Shown: positions 11,031 to 21,556 of the stretch, piece by piece
Layout: the number at the start of each line of letters is the position of its first letter
Numbering within the stretch: the stretch's first letter is position 1
DNA from: Parasponia andersonii
Taxonomy: Eukaryota > Streptophyta > Magnoliopsida > Rosales > Cannabaceae
Direction of reading: 5' to 3'
Length of the DNA stretch: 64,000 nucleotides
NCBI GenBank assembly: GCA_002914805.1
Contig: JXTB01000178.1
Span: 173,861 to 237,860, forward strand
Translations under genes and position numbers: made by a program
The notes under the pieces: generated by a model
Database searches by the model: none
Told to the model about the DNA's origin: nothing
What the model saw: the letters and a program-made list of their open reading frames with translations, nothing else

Positions 11031-11854
11031 GTGGACAGGTAAACTAGCTAGTACGCCTTTAATAATTTATTGGTCTTGTTGTTGCATAAAACAACGTTGC
11101 AATAACTAATTGTTAATATTTCAGGTTTTGCTGATCAACAAGTTGCCTGATTATGTGCTCAAATAAATCGTCGAATAAGCAAGCTAATCTTATTAATTAC
11201 CTACTTTCCAATCATGTTCTACTTCGTGCTTTTATTTGAAACGTTTTTCACTTTTATTGGATGAGCCTCTAGAATTCTATACTCCGTAATTTATTTTCAA
11301 TACGCTAAATGGTTTGTCTTTGGAAGTTTTACTTGTTCCAGTTTTATTTAATGGAATTATTAGCTGTTGTCTCGTAGTTCCATCTCTTACAAGATATAGC
11401 CTTAGCTTTTCCTTTCATTTTTTTTTTTTTTTTTTTATCATTTCAGTTTGATCATATGCTGGTATAAATGAGAGTAATTAAGTAGCTAGTGCCTTTTCCA
11501 TCCCCATAGGTTGAGACTTGATTGATTTCAGAACTGGTGAAGCTTACAATCTTAAAAATTCAGTAGTCCTGTTATCTAAATTCAGTTATTCAGTTATTTT
11601 TTTCTTCTTCTTCTCTTTTTTTTTTTTCCAAAAAAAATAACCATTTCGATTACATTTTCCCTTTTATGGAAAGAAAAAGATTATAGAAATTCAATATAGG
11701 CATTGAAAAAAGAAACTAAGACTTGTAAAGAAACTTTCAAGAACACAAATCTGTTGATCACTATTAGGTCGGCTTACTTTTCTTCCTTCAAGAAATTGAA
11801 CTCTCGTCTGAAATCCATTAAGTTCAGAGCATCAATATTAGAGATGTTGAGCTT
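11031..11854. other. Intergenic flank of remnant B
   Basis: No gene. It aligns with 3240-3960 behind remnant A, including the 3'UTR intron acceptor and the block ATTTCGATTACATTTT (about 11642 versus 3808). It contains a poly-T run at about 11418-11437. The right edge is the target duplication AGCTT (11850-11854) of the solo LTR that follows. Confidence 0.65.
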
Positions 11855-12445
11855 TGTTGATAGATGTTTTATCAACAACGAATTTAGGAAATTACAAGAT
11901 ATGGTTTGTGTGTGAAAAGGGTTGGTAACTCAAAGCAAATAAGGAGACAAGAATTTTATAGTGGTTCAACCCCAAAAAAGATGAGCCTACGTCTACTGTT
12001 CTTCACTATTTTCTAGAGAATTACAAGAGTTTTTCTAAGTCTCAAGGTAAGAGTAGAGAGAGAATTACAAAATATCACGGAATATTGTCCTTTTTTTTCT
12101 AATAACACTGAGCTCCTTTCATATAAGTGAGGATGGCTCAATGTTTTCCAATTGTGCGGGTAAGTGTGTAATCAGAAAATACAATTCGAGTAACAATATA
12201 ATTAGGTAATAACTTAAATGGAATGATTGGTCGATTTCTATTCAAAACTTATTTCCCTTTCTTTGTAGATTACTCGTTTGATGAAATTTGATCTAGTTTC
12301 GTTTTCATACTGGTCGCACTTAACTCATTCAGAGAAGGTCATACTTCGATCAGAAAAAATTCACATGCAACTTAACGCGTTCAATTTAGCTGCTAACTTT
12401 TCCTTTTTGGCATTGACCAATATATAAATTTTGGACCGCACAACA
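11855..12445 (-). mobile_element. Old solo LTR of the Tat/Gypsy family seen at 21557-32538
   Basis: Read on the minus strand, this 591-bp block follows the LTR of the complete Gypsy element from end to end but with heavy divergence. Examples are the shared terminal TGTTGA...TATCAACAA hairpin-like end, the ATCGACCA(A/G)TCAT segment, the TTACTCGAATTGTATTTTCT segment, and the distal end ...GCACAACA. It is flanked by a perfect 5-bp duplication, AGCTT at 11850-11854 and 12446-12450. No internal domains remain, so it is a solo LTR produced by LTR-LTR recombination. Its divergence makes it clearly older than the complete element. Confidence 0.85.
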
Positions 12446-13124
12446 AGCTTCAAGTAAAAGCTTTTGTGCCTCCGAAAAGGGAGAACTAGATACTTTTAAC
12501 TTCTTGAATGGCAATTTGATTTATTTGAATGAACTAGAATTTGTGCCAAAATCAGTCTAACAACTATTTCATCACTACTATACAACAAACAAAAAGTCAC
12601 CTTTAACTAACATTTCATCTCTCATTGATTTATTTTTAATTATATATAAATTTTAAGTTTCTAAAAGCTCATGCTATCTAATAAATGAGGTCATGTGTCA
12701 CTATAGTATTCTTTGCAACTCTGGTAAATATTGCTTTCTCTCTTAAACTATTTTACCTTCATGCCTCCATTCCTACTTGANTATATCTTGCTTATTTTAA
12801 TCATCCATATTAAATGAAGATATTCTCTGCTTAACTTAATCACCCAAAGAAAACTTTGCTATTGGTATCATAATTATTTTTCAATCATGCATATGAAGTG
12901 AACCTATTCCCTCTTATCTTAATCATATTCATATTTTTAACATAGCTATTAATAAGAAGAGATACCCCCTCCACTTTCTTCAGTAGAGAAAACTTTCTTC
13001 AACAGAGTAAACATATACCACATCCATCCAATTGTATTTCTTTTTGTACAACTACCACAACACAAAAAAGCCACATTTACATTGTTTATTCAAGGAATAA
13101 GTTTCCTCCATCTATTCCCAAAGG
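12446..13124. other. Upstream flank of the second NLR copy (left part)
   Basis: It matches 3960-4380 upstream of the intact gene (for example ATGAGG..A...GTGTCACTA..GTA at about 12684 versus 3978). No coding sequence is seen. One undetermined base (N) lies at 12781. It ends at the CTTTG target duplication of the LTR element. Confidence 0.6.
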
Positions 13125-13129
13125 CTTTG

Positions 13130-13537
13130 TGATATAGAACAGAAGAGAAATTTTAGAAAAGATAAGAAAAAGAAGAAAAAGAGAGGAATTAGGAAGAAAA
13201 TGAGAAGAATTTAGAGAAGGAGAGGAAGAACTTTAGAGAGAAGGAAAGAATATTAGAGAGAGAGAGAGAGAGGAAGAACATTAGAGAAAGGATTTCTAAA
13301 TAGTTATATATTATTAATTAAGTCTAAAAATTAATAAACATAGAAGAACTTATTTATAGAGAAGCTTTTAGACTTAACTAGGAATCTAATATCTTCTTAA
13401 AGTAATCATAAAAGAGAAATATCAAACCACTTACTCAAAACTAAATAAAATCTAATAATTAAATAAAATATAATTATATAATCCTAAAATAATCTAATTA
13501 ATAATAATATAGATTCATGGATCCATGTTCCTCATCA
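13130..13537 (-). repeat. 3' LTR (left) of the short LTR element
   Basis: Direct-repeat partner of 15213-15594. In plus orientation it begins TGATATAGAACAG and ends CCTCATCA. It includes a GA-rich stretch with (GA)n at about 13254-13272. Confidence 0.8.
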
Positions 13538-15212
13538 TTCTTTCAGGATTCGAGAACTCGAATCTGGTGAGTTAAAACTTTGGTAAACTATGAAGCAACA
13601 AGAGAACCAAAGGAAATTCTTGATAAAAATGTAGGAACTATAATAACACAATTAAACTATTTTCTCTGAATAAAAAACATAGGTGAGAATGCATGAGCTC
13701 TTGGAACACCTCGGTAAGTAAATATATTTATCTCATTGAAAACTAATCCAATAGTCATATCAGAAAGAAAATTAAATAAATGTGTTTTAGATCCAAGAGA
13801 AACTTTAGGAATTAGAAACTTATGTGGACTAGGATCACAATGTGGGAAAGTAACAATGACTTTGACAATACTAGAATTATCTTTCTTATTAGACTTAATT
13901 ACTCGTCCTTAATAGAATTATCTTCCTCAACAGATTTAACCATCTCTTTCCCCTCGATTGTATATCATCCTCCTCAATAGATTTAGCTCTCTATCCCTTG
14001 ATAGAAATTTTATAAATTGGCTTACATGGAGTGGAAATGACATTGCTTAAGTTTTGGCAAAGTTAGCTAATATTAGCTAAATCAATTTTCATGTTAACTA
14101 TATTTTTGGGAAAGCTACAAACTAATGTAGGATCAATCGTAGGTTGGCTATAATAAGTTTCAGTTTTTGGAATATGACTAACACTAGATTGATATAAGAA
14201 TGTCCTTTCTAATTTTTCTTTCATCTCAACCCACAAAGTGATAGGCAAATGATAGTAATGTTCAATTTCACATTGTACTAGTTTTCAGTAAACTTTAGCA
14301 GGTCCAACTAATTTCCAACTAGCATAAAAAGTATATTGATCATCAGTGAAATTATGATAGCCAAGAATTCCTCAAGAGCACTTACCCAAGCTAAAAAGGT
14401 ATTATGCTCTGAAATACCATCATAAGTACAAACTTCTCTTATGTTCTTATCATTGCTTCCAATCTTCTCAATGTAATAGCTAGAGTGGTTATGGTATTAT
14501 TGAGGATAATATGGAGTACGGTTATATTGTAAATCATGATAATATTGATTATTGTTATACAGTTTATGGTAATAATATGGAGAATAAATTGGAACACTCA
14601 TATTCAATAATTATAATGGATCAAAGCATATTCATAAATTTCACCACCAATAAAACCATAAGAAAAATCTTTAAGAGCAGAAATTGTTACCAAACAAGGG
14701 TGTAGGTACAAAAATCTTCAATATAGAAGTGTTGACTTGCGGGTGCAAGATCTAAATATTTGATGATTGTTGGAACCTACAAAACTATGGTTGAAGCTCA
14801 AGTTATAGACTACTATAGGGCAGAAGTCGGTGGCAAGTAGCAACACCGATCAAGGACAATGTCAGCTTGACTATAATGCAAGCAACAGTAGTATTGGAGG
14901 CTTGTAGTGGCTAGTAGATTGCTGGTAGAAGTGGATAGCATCCACAAGTGATAGCAGTAAGGGTGGTGGAGATGGTGTGGTTGAATCGAAAGGGAGGAAG
15001 GTGGTAGAGAATAGAAACATGTTTCTCTTTGCTGTAAATTTTTTTTAATTTTTTTTTTGTCAAACCTATTGTGTTGGAGTTTGGGTAGCAAGTTTTTTTT
15101 TTTGACGAAAATAACTAAAAAAATTCTAAATTAAGAGCAACGAAAAAATGTGGAGAGATTTTGGCGAAGAAACGACACGGTCTAAAGAAATTAAATGAGG
15201 CTGTGATACCAA

Positions 15213-15594
15213 ATAATATAGAATAAGAGTAAAAGTTTAGAAAAGATGAGAGAAAGAAGAGAAAGAGAGGAGTTTAGGAAGAAGAAGAGAAGAGTTTAGA
15301 AAAACAAAGGAAGAACTTTAGAGAAAAAGGAAGAATATTAGAGAAAGAATTTCTGAATAATTATATATCATTAATCAAGTCTAAAAATTAATGAACATAG
15401 AAAAGTTTATTTATATAGAAGTTCTTAGATAAAACTAAGAAACTAAAATCTTCTAGAAACAAACATAAAAGAGAAACATCAAACTAGTTACTCAAAATTA
15501 AATAAAACTTAATAATTAAATAAAATATAATTATATAATTTTAAAATAATCTAGTTAATAATAATATAAATTCCTATATTCACGTTCTTCGTCA
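15213..15594 (-). repeat. 5' LTR (right) of the short LTR element
   Basis: Direct-repeat partner of 13130-13537, with the same GA-rich segment followed by an AT-rich segment and a CTTCGTCA end. The primer-binding site abuts its left edge at 15200-15211. Confidence 0.8.
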
Positions 15595-15626
15595 CTTTGT
15601 TCTTAAATTTTTGCTCAGAAAAACAT

Positions 15627-15675
15627 TGTGAGGAAGAAGGGGAGGGGGCTTGTGAGGAAGAAGGGGAGGGGGGAC
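15627..15675. repeat. 24-bp GA-rich tandem duplication
   Basis: The unit TGTGAGGAAGAAGGGGAGGG plus GGCT occurs twice in a row just right of the LTR element, upstream of the second NLR copy. Upstream of the intact gene there is no counterpart. Confidence 0.8.
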
Positions 15676-15949
15676 GGAAAAAAGAGGAACATAATTTACT
15701 AAAATTCTATAAAATTTTCTTTTAGAACTTTTCTCATTTGAAATCTATTTGTAAAATACTAATATACTAAAAATTATATCAAATTTAACTCTCATAATTC
15801 CGGAAAAAACAATTCCTTTGTATTTTGTTGGAGTTCAGACAACTGAAATGAAAGCTCTTCATTTTTTTTTCCCCCTCCTAAAGTCAAGGTTCCAAACAGG
15901 GGCCCAAGTTTTCGTTCCATGTCTCTTCGTTTGGTTATTAAAATTCTCA

Positions 15950-16204
15950 TATTAGTCTCTTTCTGTTGGAATATATGCTTGTTTTTTTAGTGCTTTGACA
16001 ATAAGTTTCTGAAGCTTCAACTTTGAACCTTGAAACTTCTTGTTAGGGGGTTGGTCTTTTTCCACCTGGGAATTTATACCTTTTACACAGCAAACTTACT
16101 GATAACTGATACCAACTAGCTAGATTGATTGCAAACTAGAACATCCGTTCAAACCAAGCAGTTCAATTACCATCACATAGTTACTACACTTGTAGCTGAG
16201 GAGA
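15950..16204 (+). promoter_or_regulatory. Conserved upstream block of the broken NLR copy
   Basis: Counterpart of 4437-4695 before the intact gene, with the TATA-like TTTATACCTTTTAC at about 16075 and the same GAGGAGAATG start context. Whether it is still transcribed is unknown. The LTR element at 13125-15599 separates it from more distal upstream sequence. Confidence 0.35.
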
Positions 16205-18026
16205 ATGACAGAAACTCCAGTTGCCCCGGTTATTGATAGGTTGGTTCAGTTACTAGTCGAAGAAGCAAAATTGATCAAGGGAGTCAACAGAGATGTACAG
16301 AGTCTAAAAGATGAACTAGAAAGCATCAAGTGTTTTCTCAAAGATGCAGAGGCGAGGTCGAGAAAGAACATACCAATGATGGCGTCAAAACTTGGGTGAA
16401 ACAAGTAAGGGACGAAGCTAATCGAATAGAAGATGTCATTGATGAATATCTTCGTCACGTCACACCACAACGTCGTCGTCGGAGTGGATTCCTCAATTTC
16501 CTCAAGAAAAATTGGTCGCCTGATCGAACGGTTGAAAGCACGCAGCATCATAGCTTCCGAGGTTCAAGAAATTAAGACGTCCCTGCGTGAGATCTAGGAG
16601 CGAAGTGAGAGATATGACTTCCAGAGACACTCCTCGGAAGAAATATCTTGTGGCAAACGCACATGTTCTGAACACTGCGACCCTCGATTTGTCTCCCGTT
16701 ACATTGAAGAAGATGAAGTTGTGAGCATTGATTCGATCCGAAATGATTTGAAAAGAAAGTTGGTTGTGGGAGCATCTGCGCGCATGGTGATTTCGTTGGT
16801 AGGTACAGGTGGAATTGGAAAGACAACTCTTGCAAGCATAGTCTATGATGATGAATTGGTTAAAGGACACTTCAATTGTCAAGCTTGGATCACTGTATCT
16901 CAATCATACAACATGGAAAAGCTACTGAAGATTTTGACCAAGCAGATATGCATTGATTCAGAATGTACCAATGGCGGAGCAGAAACCATCCAGGAATTAA
17001 TTAGCTCTTTGAGACAATATCTGAAGACAAAGAGGTACGTGGTTGTTTTCGATGATGTTTGGGATGTAGATTTTTGGGAAGTTATGAAACACGCCTTGCC
17101 TAAAAATGATAAAGGCAGCCGGATAATAGTCACAGCACGTAGTGACACAGTCGCTGTTGTCGCTTGTCAAGAAACCTCGTGTGATCTTGTCCATAGAGTA
17201 CAGCCTCTGTCCGACGAAATGGCTTGGGACTTGTTTTGTAAAAAGACATTCGGAACTGAGACTCACTGTCCGAAGGAGTTGGAGGAATTGTCTCTTAGTC
17301 TTGTTCACAAATGCCAGGGTCTGCCGCTTGTAATTACTGCTATAGCTTGTTTATTGTCAACGAAAGAAAAGATCATTTTGGAATGGCAAAAAGTTGTGGA
17401 TAATATGAGCTCTGAATTAGAAGATAATTCCCAACTTACAAGAATTTTAAATTTTATTTCTCTTAGTTACAACGATCTACCTTACCACCTTAATCTTCTT
17501 TTCTATTTTTTGGCGTCTTTCCTGAAGAGTTGTTGAATTGACACTATACAAAATGTGGGTAGCCGAGGGTTTTGTAAAGCCAGAAAGGGACATGAGATTG
17601 GAGGACATGAGATTGAAATATTAGTGTCAAGTTGATACATGTTCATCCAAGGATTGTGGCTGTACCTACTGCAAGTAAGGCATGCTACTTTCGTAGTTTA
17701 TGCATTTAGCAAAAATGAGAAATCTTATGTCCTGCACAAATCTACAACTTTAGTCTTACTTTATTTTTCTATGAAAATTTATTTGTTATTGCTATAGTTA
17801 CAATGATATAAAGGCTGAAGTTACTCCCTAATTTAAGCAAGTTTACCATATCTTTCTAAACCCATTTTTTGTTATTCTAGTGGGAAATTTACTTCCTCTT
17901 TCGCAAGTGCGTGAAGATGTAGCAGCGGTTTATAGAAAGGAAATGGAGTGGCAGAAAAATGAACTCCTTCTTCCCTACAGGAAAATATGTCTTCAGAGAA
18001 AGGTAAAAGGTTTTCTTGATTATTGA

Positions 18027-19012
18027 TGTGGGGCCCGTTCCTAAACCTTGCAACAGATCAGGACCACGCGGATCGTACTGATCTCACCATCGGCCTTTGG
18101 GTCGTCCGAATTTAGGGCAGAACCCATTACTGATCCCAAACGGTTCAGTTAGTCAGACCCCAACCACGACAGCTGGCGGTCTGAGGCCCCATCGGTCTGC
18201 TGTCTGGGAACAGCGACCCTTACCTCAACAGTCGGAGGGGTCAGAAGCCCCAGGGTCCCCATAACTGATCCCAGACGGTTCAGCCAGTCAGACCCTAACC
18301 ACGACAGCTGGCGGTCTGAGGCACCATGGGTCTGCTGTCTAGGAACAGCGACCCTTACCTCAACAGTCGGAGGGGTCAGAAGCCCCAGGGTCCTCATAAC
18401 AGATCCCAGACGGTCCACCTTGTCAGACTGGATACAATGGAAAGCAGCCCCACGGCTCCAGACCCAGACAGAGCATTTAATGCGTTTCTGGGTAGGTGCG
18501 TGCGCAGGGACAAGCCGTCCTAGCAGAACGGCGATTTGCCCAAATCTTGCTCCTGACAGATTGAAGCCGTAGGAGGCGGCGAAAATCAGGCCACGGTAGC
18601 ACAGAAGAGATCACATAAATCTCGGCCCGTGACGGTTAAAAAAGATCTTGAGGTGAAAGGTACTCATGATTTTTCCAGAGATAAAAAACTATGCTATTCA
18701 CTATCTCAAGACTATATATATTGAAGCCATGCGTTCCCGAGAGGAGCATGTTCGCACAAAAACTGATATATATATAAAACAGTCTGTGAGCAACAAGAAA
18801 ACAGAGAGAGATCCATAGANTTCCTTGCTACCAAACACAAAGATAAACCACTGACTTAAGCATCAGAGAGTCTTTGCAGGTAGCCACCCTCGCCTCTCCG
18901 ATCTTGCTTGGAGTTCAGAGAGCTTTGAGACAGCAAGGATACGTGAACAGTTAGAGAATCCAGCATCAGCAATAGGAGACACGTGGACGACTGGTGAGAA
19001 ACCGCTCCAACA
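18027..19012 (+). mobile_element. Solo LTR, Tat-type Gypsy (same family as 61210-63701)
   Basis: It starts TGTGGGGCCC and ends CCGCTCCAACA, 986 bp, GC-rich compared with its surroundings. The last 85 bp match the LTR tail at about 61210-61304. Flanks are ATTGA (18022-18026) and GTTGA (19013-19017), a 4-of-5 target duplication. It lies within the intron of the captured kinase fragment. A TATA-like run TATATATATAAAAC at about 18767 could mark its own promoter. One N is at 18820. No internal region is present, so it is a solo LTR. Confidence 0.85.
18131..18430. repeat. 135-bp tandem repeat inside the solo LTR
   Basis: Two full copies (starting at 18131 and 18266) and the start of a third (18401) of a 135-bp unit. 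Landmarks are TGATCCCA, CACGACAGCTGGCGGTCTGA and CTCAACAGTCGGAGGGGTCA. Because 135 is divisible by three, the minus strand shows an apparent open frame with 45-residue repeats (18149-18418), which I take as a by-product of the repeat. Confidence 0.9.
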
Positions 19013-20159
19013 GTTGAGATTTGATATTAGGTAATTGCACGAAGCAAGAGTTTGAATCAATTATGTTAACTTTGAATTCAGGTGGAAGTAGACATTGTTA
19101 TGATTGAATCAGATGATGTGCCCAGTGCAATAGCAAGCCAGGTTTTGTAAAGCCAGGCTTAGGATGTTGCTAAGGGTCTCGTCTAGGCAAGCTGCGAAAC
19201 TTGCAGACACTAGATCTTGTAAATACCCTGGTGTCCGAGCTTCCATGTGAGAGTAATGTTCTTCGATGTATGAGGCACATTTTGACCTGTCATGATGACG
19301 AGAAAGTTGATCACCGTGGTTTCAGAACAGTACTGGAATGAAGCTACCACAGGGGATTGGGTGTCTGGAGGACTTACAAACACTATGCAGTATTGAAGCA
19401 CATGAAGAACGTGGTGCTGTTAATGAGTTGGAGAAGTTAAGACAGTTGAGAATGTTGTACATTTCAAATTTGACCATAGAGACCGGAAAGGATCTTTGCG
19501 CTGTCATTGAGAAGATGAAGTGCCTTGAGTATTTAGAATTGTCGTCAATCAGTGAACATGAAATCTCAGATTTAGAATGCATTTCATCTCCTCCTTACCT
19601 TTTAAGGTTTCTTAGTCTGAGAGGACCGTTACAAAAATTGCCATGTTGGATTTCAATGCTTCATAATCTACTTGAGATATGGTTATTTCATTCAAAGTTG
19701 CTCGATGACCAAATAAGAAGCCTCTACAGCCTGACTAATCTACAAAAACTCTATCTCTACCGTGCATATGAGGGCGAAAAATTCCATTTGGAAGAAGGTG
19801 GTTTTCAGAGACTCAAGTTGCTTAAAATAAAAAACCATGATAGACTGAAAGAAGTGCAAATAGACAGAGGAGCGATGCCTTGTCTTCAGACTCTGAGTAT
19901 GTGGGGTGGCCTGCTGAGGGAAGTGCCTTCCGGCATCCAACACTTGACCAATCTCAAAACTCTAAGATTCTTCGACTTGCCTGAAGAATTTGTAAGCAGT
20001 CTCAAACCATACGGAGGCCAGGATTATTGGAAAGTTATGCATGTACCATCAGTGACTTTCTGGAAAACAATATTTGGCAACCCCGATGTCTTCGTCGGGA
20101 ATCTTCGTGAGTCTGATCCTATAAACATGTGCTATGCGTACCACCCGAAGCCAGTATGA

Positions 20160-21551
20160 AAGGTACACACCTCTAAATCACATGACTAGGCTAAAAGTAG
20201 CTGTTAGTCACTCTGCAAAACTACCACTGTGTCACTCTCACGCACCCTCGTATATAATTAGTACTTACTATATCTTTTAAATGTCGTAGGAACATTCAGC
20301 ATCGATTTGAGAATAACAGTCGATCAAACAGGAGTCATTTTCTCAAACCAATCACTCTGTACACAGCTGGCTTTGTTTTCTGCGTCGACAAGGTAAATGA
20401 TGGGGTTCTGCTTACCATTCAGGCTGCTTTGTTTCGGCCTGACGATGTTTCGGCCTGACGACGTACCATAAAAAATATTTTTGTTAAATAATAAAGTTTT
20501 GCACCTTTCATATGTGGGTGTTTGCTTGTTTTCTTTTCACATATGTTGGACTGTCTTCAAATGGCACATACATGATCCATAGGACCATTTGATATTATAG
20601 TTGTGTGTTTAGACCATGAAGCTAGTAAGAAGAAAAACCCTGTTCTGAATTAGTGTATGGTTAGAATTGTAACATATTTATAACATGGTGTGACTCCAGC
20701 TTGCAGCCTCTTGATGCAGTTTGATCCTGCATATGGTCTATGTACTTGTTTTCACTGCAGCCTCATATGTACCTACTTGGTGTTGAAATACTAGTTCTCT
20801 ATTTCTTGTGATTGTAGCCTAGACTAGTAAATTGTTCCTTTATCTCCAAGAATATTTCTCCCTTTTCATTTTGGACTTAAAACAATGGTGGTACACTTTT
20901 GTTCCTCAATTGATCAATACCGGAGTTAAATGCATTTTCATTCTTACCTTAGTGAAGGAGATTCTGTCTTAACCAGGAGTTTTTCCTGCCCTTTCAGAGG
21001 ATTTATGTAGAAGAATAGTACTTTAATGAAGTTTCCACGGTTAGTGTTTGTAGATGTATATATATGTATATATATGTATATATATGTGTGTGTAAAGATC
21101 AGCACTTTGAAAATTAACTGACGTAAAACTTTAGATTACGTGTGCATAGAACACTGTCTCGTTCCTTCTAAGCAAAAATGAGTGAGCTGCCAAATCAGTC
21201 AATATCAGAGGTTTTGAGTTCCAAGCAGGACTAGTGCCTCCAAAACAGGGCAACCCACCTTAATGGGGTAACCAAGATATATATCAAAATTAGTATTAAA
21301 AAGGAAAAAAAAAATGCACGAACACCTAACATACTCCAGAGAATTAGTTAATTTATTTTTATTTTTAAAAAAACTAGGCTATTTAAACGAAAAATTAACA
21401 TAATTTGTATTTATATACGTATATATTGGAGAGAGAGAGAAAAAAAGGGTAGGGAAAAGAAAAACTGCATAAGTATCCTTTGATTTATGTCAATCACAAC
21501 TTTTTGAGGTTGCATAAATATTTTCTGTTATAGGTACGTATTACTGTATTA
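20160..21551. other. Downstream flank of the broken NLR copy
   Basis: Closely matches 7513-8745 behind the intact gene, including the probable 3'UTR intron signals (GTACAC donor at about 20161, GTCGTAG acceptor at about 20289), the TA/TG microsatellite, and the block CAACCCACCTTAAT.GGGTAACCAAG at about 21250. No gene. The right edge is the CTATG target duplication (21552-21556) of the Gypsy element. The flank resumes at 32544. Confidence 0.75.
21053..21092. repeat. TA/TG microsatellite in duplicated flank
   Basis: A run of TATATATG repeats ending in TGTGTGTG, at the position equivalent to 8303-8352 in the other copy of the flank. Confidence 0.8.
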
Positions 21552-21556
21552 CTATG

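Larger units (their letters stand above)
13125..15599 (-). mobile_element. Short LTR retrotransposon, gag-only/non-autonomous, minus strand
   Basis: Two direct repeats of about 400 bp, 13130-13537 and 15213-15594, bound a 1.67-kb interior, with a perfect 5-bp target duplication CTTTG at 13125-13129 and 15595-15599. On the minus strand the right repeat is the 5' LTR. It is followed by TGGTATCACAGC (15211-15200), one base from the usual initiator-Met tRNA primer-binding site. The interior holds only a decayed gag-like frame on the minus strand (about 14350-14063, with HLPITLWVEMKEKLERTFLY and one internal stop). No protease, RT or integrase is seen. It sits in the promoter side of the broken NLR copy, about 600 bp before its ATG. 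The plus-strand frame at 14511-14705 is not supported. Confidence 0.8.
17614..19140 (+). pseudogene. Captured genomic fragment of a USP-domain/U-box kinase gene
   Basis: Inside the NLR pseudogene lies part of an unrelated gene with its intron-exon structure. Exon end: about 17627-17673 (KLIHVHPRIVAVPTA). Intron: GTAAG donor at 17674 to TTCTAG at 17880. Exon: about 17881-18001 (MGNLLPLSQVREDVAAVYRK and onward to LLLPYRKICLQRK). Intron: GTAAAAG donor at about 18002 to AATTCAG at 19080, into which a solo LTR inserted. Exon: 19081-19140 (VEVDIVMIESDDVPSAIASQ). Spliced together, it reads as the N-terminal universal-stress-protein domain of the PUB52-type U-box receptor-like kinases. The retained introns show capture of genomic DNA, not of a cDNA. 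It is flanked on both sides by a 16-bp copy of NLR sequence, GGTTTTGTAAAGCCAG (17567-17582 and 19140-19155). Family assignment is by recognition of the motif pattern. Confidence 0.75.
16205..20159 (+). pseudogene. RPM1-like CNL pseudogene, interrupted second copy
   Basis: Closest relative of the intact NLR in the window. The 5' part (16205-17613) encodes CC and NB-ARC with P-loop GTGGIGKTT, FDDVWD and GLPL. The 3' part (19178-20159) encodes the C-terminal LRRs, open from 19338 to the stop (273 aa). Lesions seen against the intact gene: a 1-bp deletion at about 16359 (AGGTCGGAG to AGGTCGAG); a compensating 1-bp insertion at about 16506; CAG to TAG at 16595-16597; small deletions after 17490 that end the frame at 17536; loss of the stretch matching 6116-6545 (end of ARC2 and first LRRs); a 1.5-kb insertion at 17614-19140; and a 1-bp deletion at about 19332. 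It cannot make a full receptor. Truncated CC-NB products are conceivable but speculative. Confidence 0.92.

Noticed and set aside
16205..17536. Treating the 5' half of the broken copy as a functional truncated CC-NB gene
   Set aside because: A TAG at codon 131 and a compensating frameshift pair within the coiled coil interrupt it; the open 271-codon frame starting at 16721 lacks the coiled coil.
18149..18418. Minus-strand frame with a 45-residue repeat, looking like a repeat protein gene
   Set aside because: It lies inside a solo LTR and follows from a 135-bp tandem unit; it has no promoter, homologue or independent start context.
21180..21280. tRNA-like or SINE-like promoter boxes (GTTTTGAGTTCCAAG resembling box B)
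   Set aside because: No box A at the right spacing, no cloverleaf, no A-tail or target duplication; the segment is simply part of the duplicated NLR flank.
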